From Betaproteobacteria bacterium UBA6904 (GTDB lineage: Bacteria > Pseudomonadota > Gammaproteobacteria > Burkholderiales > SG8-39), in contig DKBI01000142.1 in the NCBI GenBank assembly GCA_002451175.1, forward strand, positions 1-6,716: 6,716 nucleotides of DNA. Direction: 5' to 3'. Below, piece by piece: positions 6,542 to 6,716 of the stretch. Each line of letters begins with the position of its first letter. The first letter of the stretch is position 1. Both the position numbers and the translations under genes were made by a program. Below the pieces are notes generated by a model. The model saw only the letters and a list, made by a program, of their open reading frames with translations. It did no database searches and was not told the origin of the DNA.

Positions 6542-6716
6542 GGCTTTTCTCGAACTCGCGCATGGTGTCGACCAGCGCGCGCACGCCCTCGACCGGCATC
6601 GCATTATAGATCGACGCCCGCATGCCGCCGACCGAGCGGTGCCCCTTCAATTGAAGCAGGCCGCGTTCCTTGGCGAGTTTGAGGAAGGCCTCGTCGAGCG
6701 CGGCGTCCTTCAGGGT
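6534..6716 (-). CDS. serC: Phosphoserine aminotransferase, C-terminal 60 residues (gene runs off the right edge)
   Basis: SerC is a PLP enzyme that transaminates 3-phosphohydroxypyruvate to phosphoserine; it also acts in pyridoxal phosphate synthesis in many Gram-negative bacteria. Only the last 60 codons and the TGA (6536-6534) are present. Within them [20 protein letters not shown] is the conserved SerC C-terminal signature, with the His-Arg of GHR and the Arg of GMRASIYNA close to the active site in the family. It is followed by [21 protein letters not shown], very like the E. coli ending. The frame stays open to the window edge. The catalytic lysine region is outside the window. The gene overlaps the serA-like start by eight bases, so it is the upstream neighbour in the same transcript. 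Confidence 0.97.
   Translation of the reverse strand, partial: TLKDAALDEAFLKLAKERGLLQLKGHRSVGGMRASIYNAMPVEGVRALVDTMREFEKSHG

Noticed and set aside
6542..6604. Upstream in-frame start extending the SerA-like protein by 21 residues
   Set aside because: The extra residues are Cys/Arg-rich and entirely within the conserved SerC C-terminus. The ATG at 6541 gives a normal N-terminal strand.
5273..6682. Long plus-strand open frame opposite the serA-like gene
   Set aside because: It spans three minus-strand genes and their junctions, is His/Asp/Arg-rich and lacks any domain. It is a shadow of the real coding strand.

Overview
The window is a GC-rich chromosomal segment in which every supported gene lies on the minus strand. 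Read in the direction of transcription (high to low coordinates) the order is serC (3' end only) - serA-like dehydrogenase - pheA - hisC - tyrA - aroA - cmk - rpsA (5' end only). This is the proteobacterial 'mixed-function' aromatic supraoperon. The gene order, the short single-domain TyrA, the roughly 350-residue chorismate mutase/prephenate dehydratase and the N-terminally extended ribosomal protein S1 point to a betaproteobacterium, perhaps of the Nitrosomonadales/Rhodocyclales kind. No marker in the window fixes the genus.

Layout. 6534-6716 is the C-terminus of phosphoserine aminotransferase (SerC). 5363-6541 is an ACT-domain 3-phosphoglycerate dehydrogenase-like protein that overlaps serC. 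4294-5358 is the bifunctional P-protein (PheA). 3200-4294 is a HisC-type aminotransferase. 2340-3203 is prephenate/arogenate dehydrogenase (TyrA). 1051-2340 is EPSP synthase (AroA). 377-1054 is cytidylate kinase (Cmk). 291-376 is the only real gap, a structured leader. 1-290 is the start of ribosomal protein S1 (RpsA). From serC to cmk the genes overlap by 1 to 8 bases or are 4 bases apart, so translation is probably coupled along the message. Only rpsA has both its own leader and a convincing Shine-Dalgarno sequence.

How the genes work together. SerA and SerC catalyse the first two steps of serine synthesis from 3-phosphoglycerate. AroA makes EPSP, the precursor of chorismate. PheA converts chorismate to prephenate and phenylpyruvate. 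TyrA oxidises prephenate or arogenate. The HisC-type aminotransferase can plausibly supply the transamination steps for Phe and Tyr as well as for histidinol phosphate. Cmk (CMP/dCMP recycling) and S1 (mRNA binding on the 30S subunit) tie the amino-acid genes to growth and translation.

This is a conserved housekeeping region. I found no mobile element, CRISPR array, RNA gene or new defence or biosynthetic system. The items most worth a second look are a competing-structure leader before rpsA, a Ser in AroA at the position of the E. coli Pro101 glyphosate-tolerance site, an Asn at the usual catalytic Glu position of the SerA-like enzyme, and the placement of that enzyme between serC and pheA.
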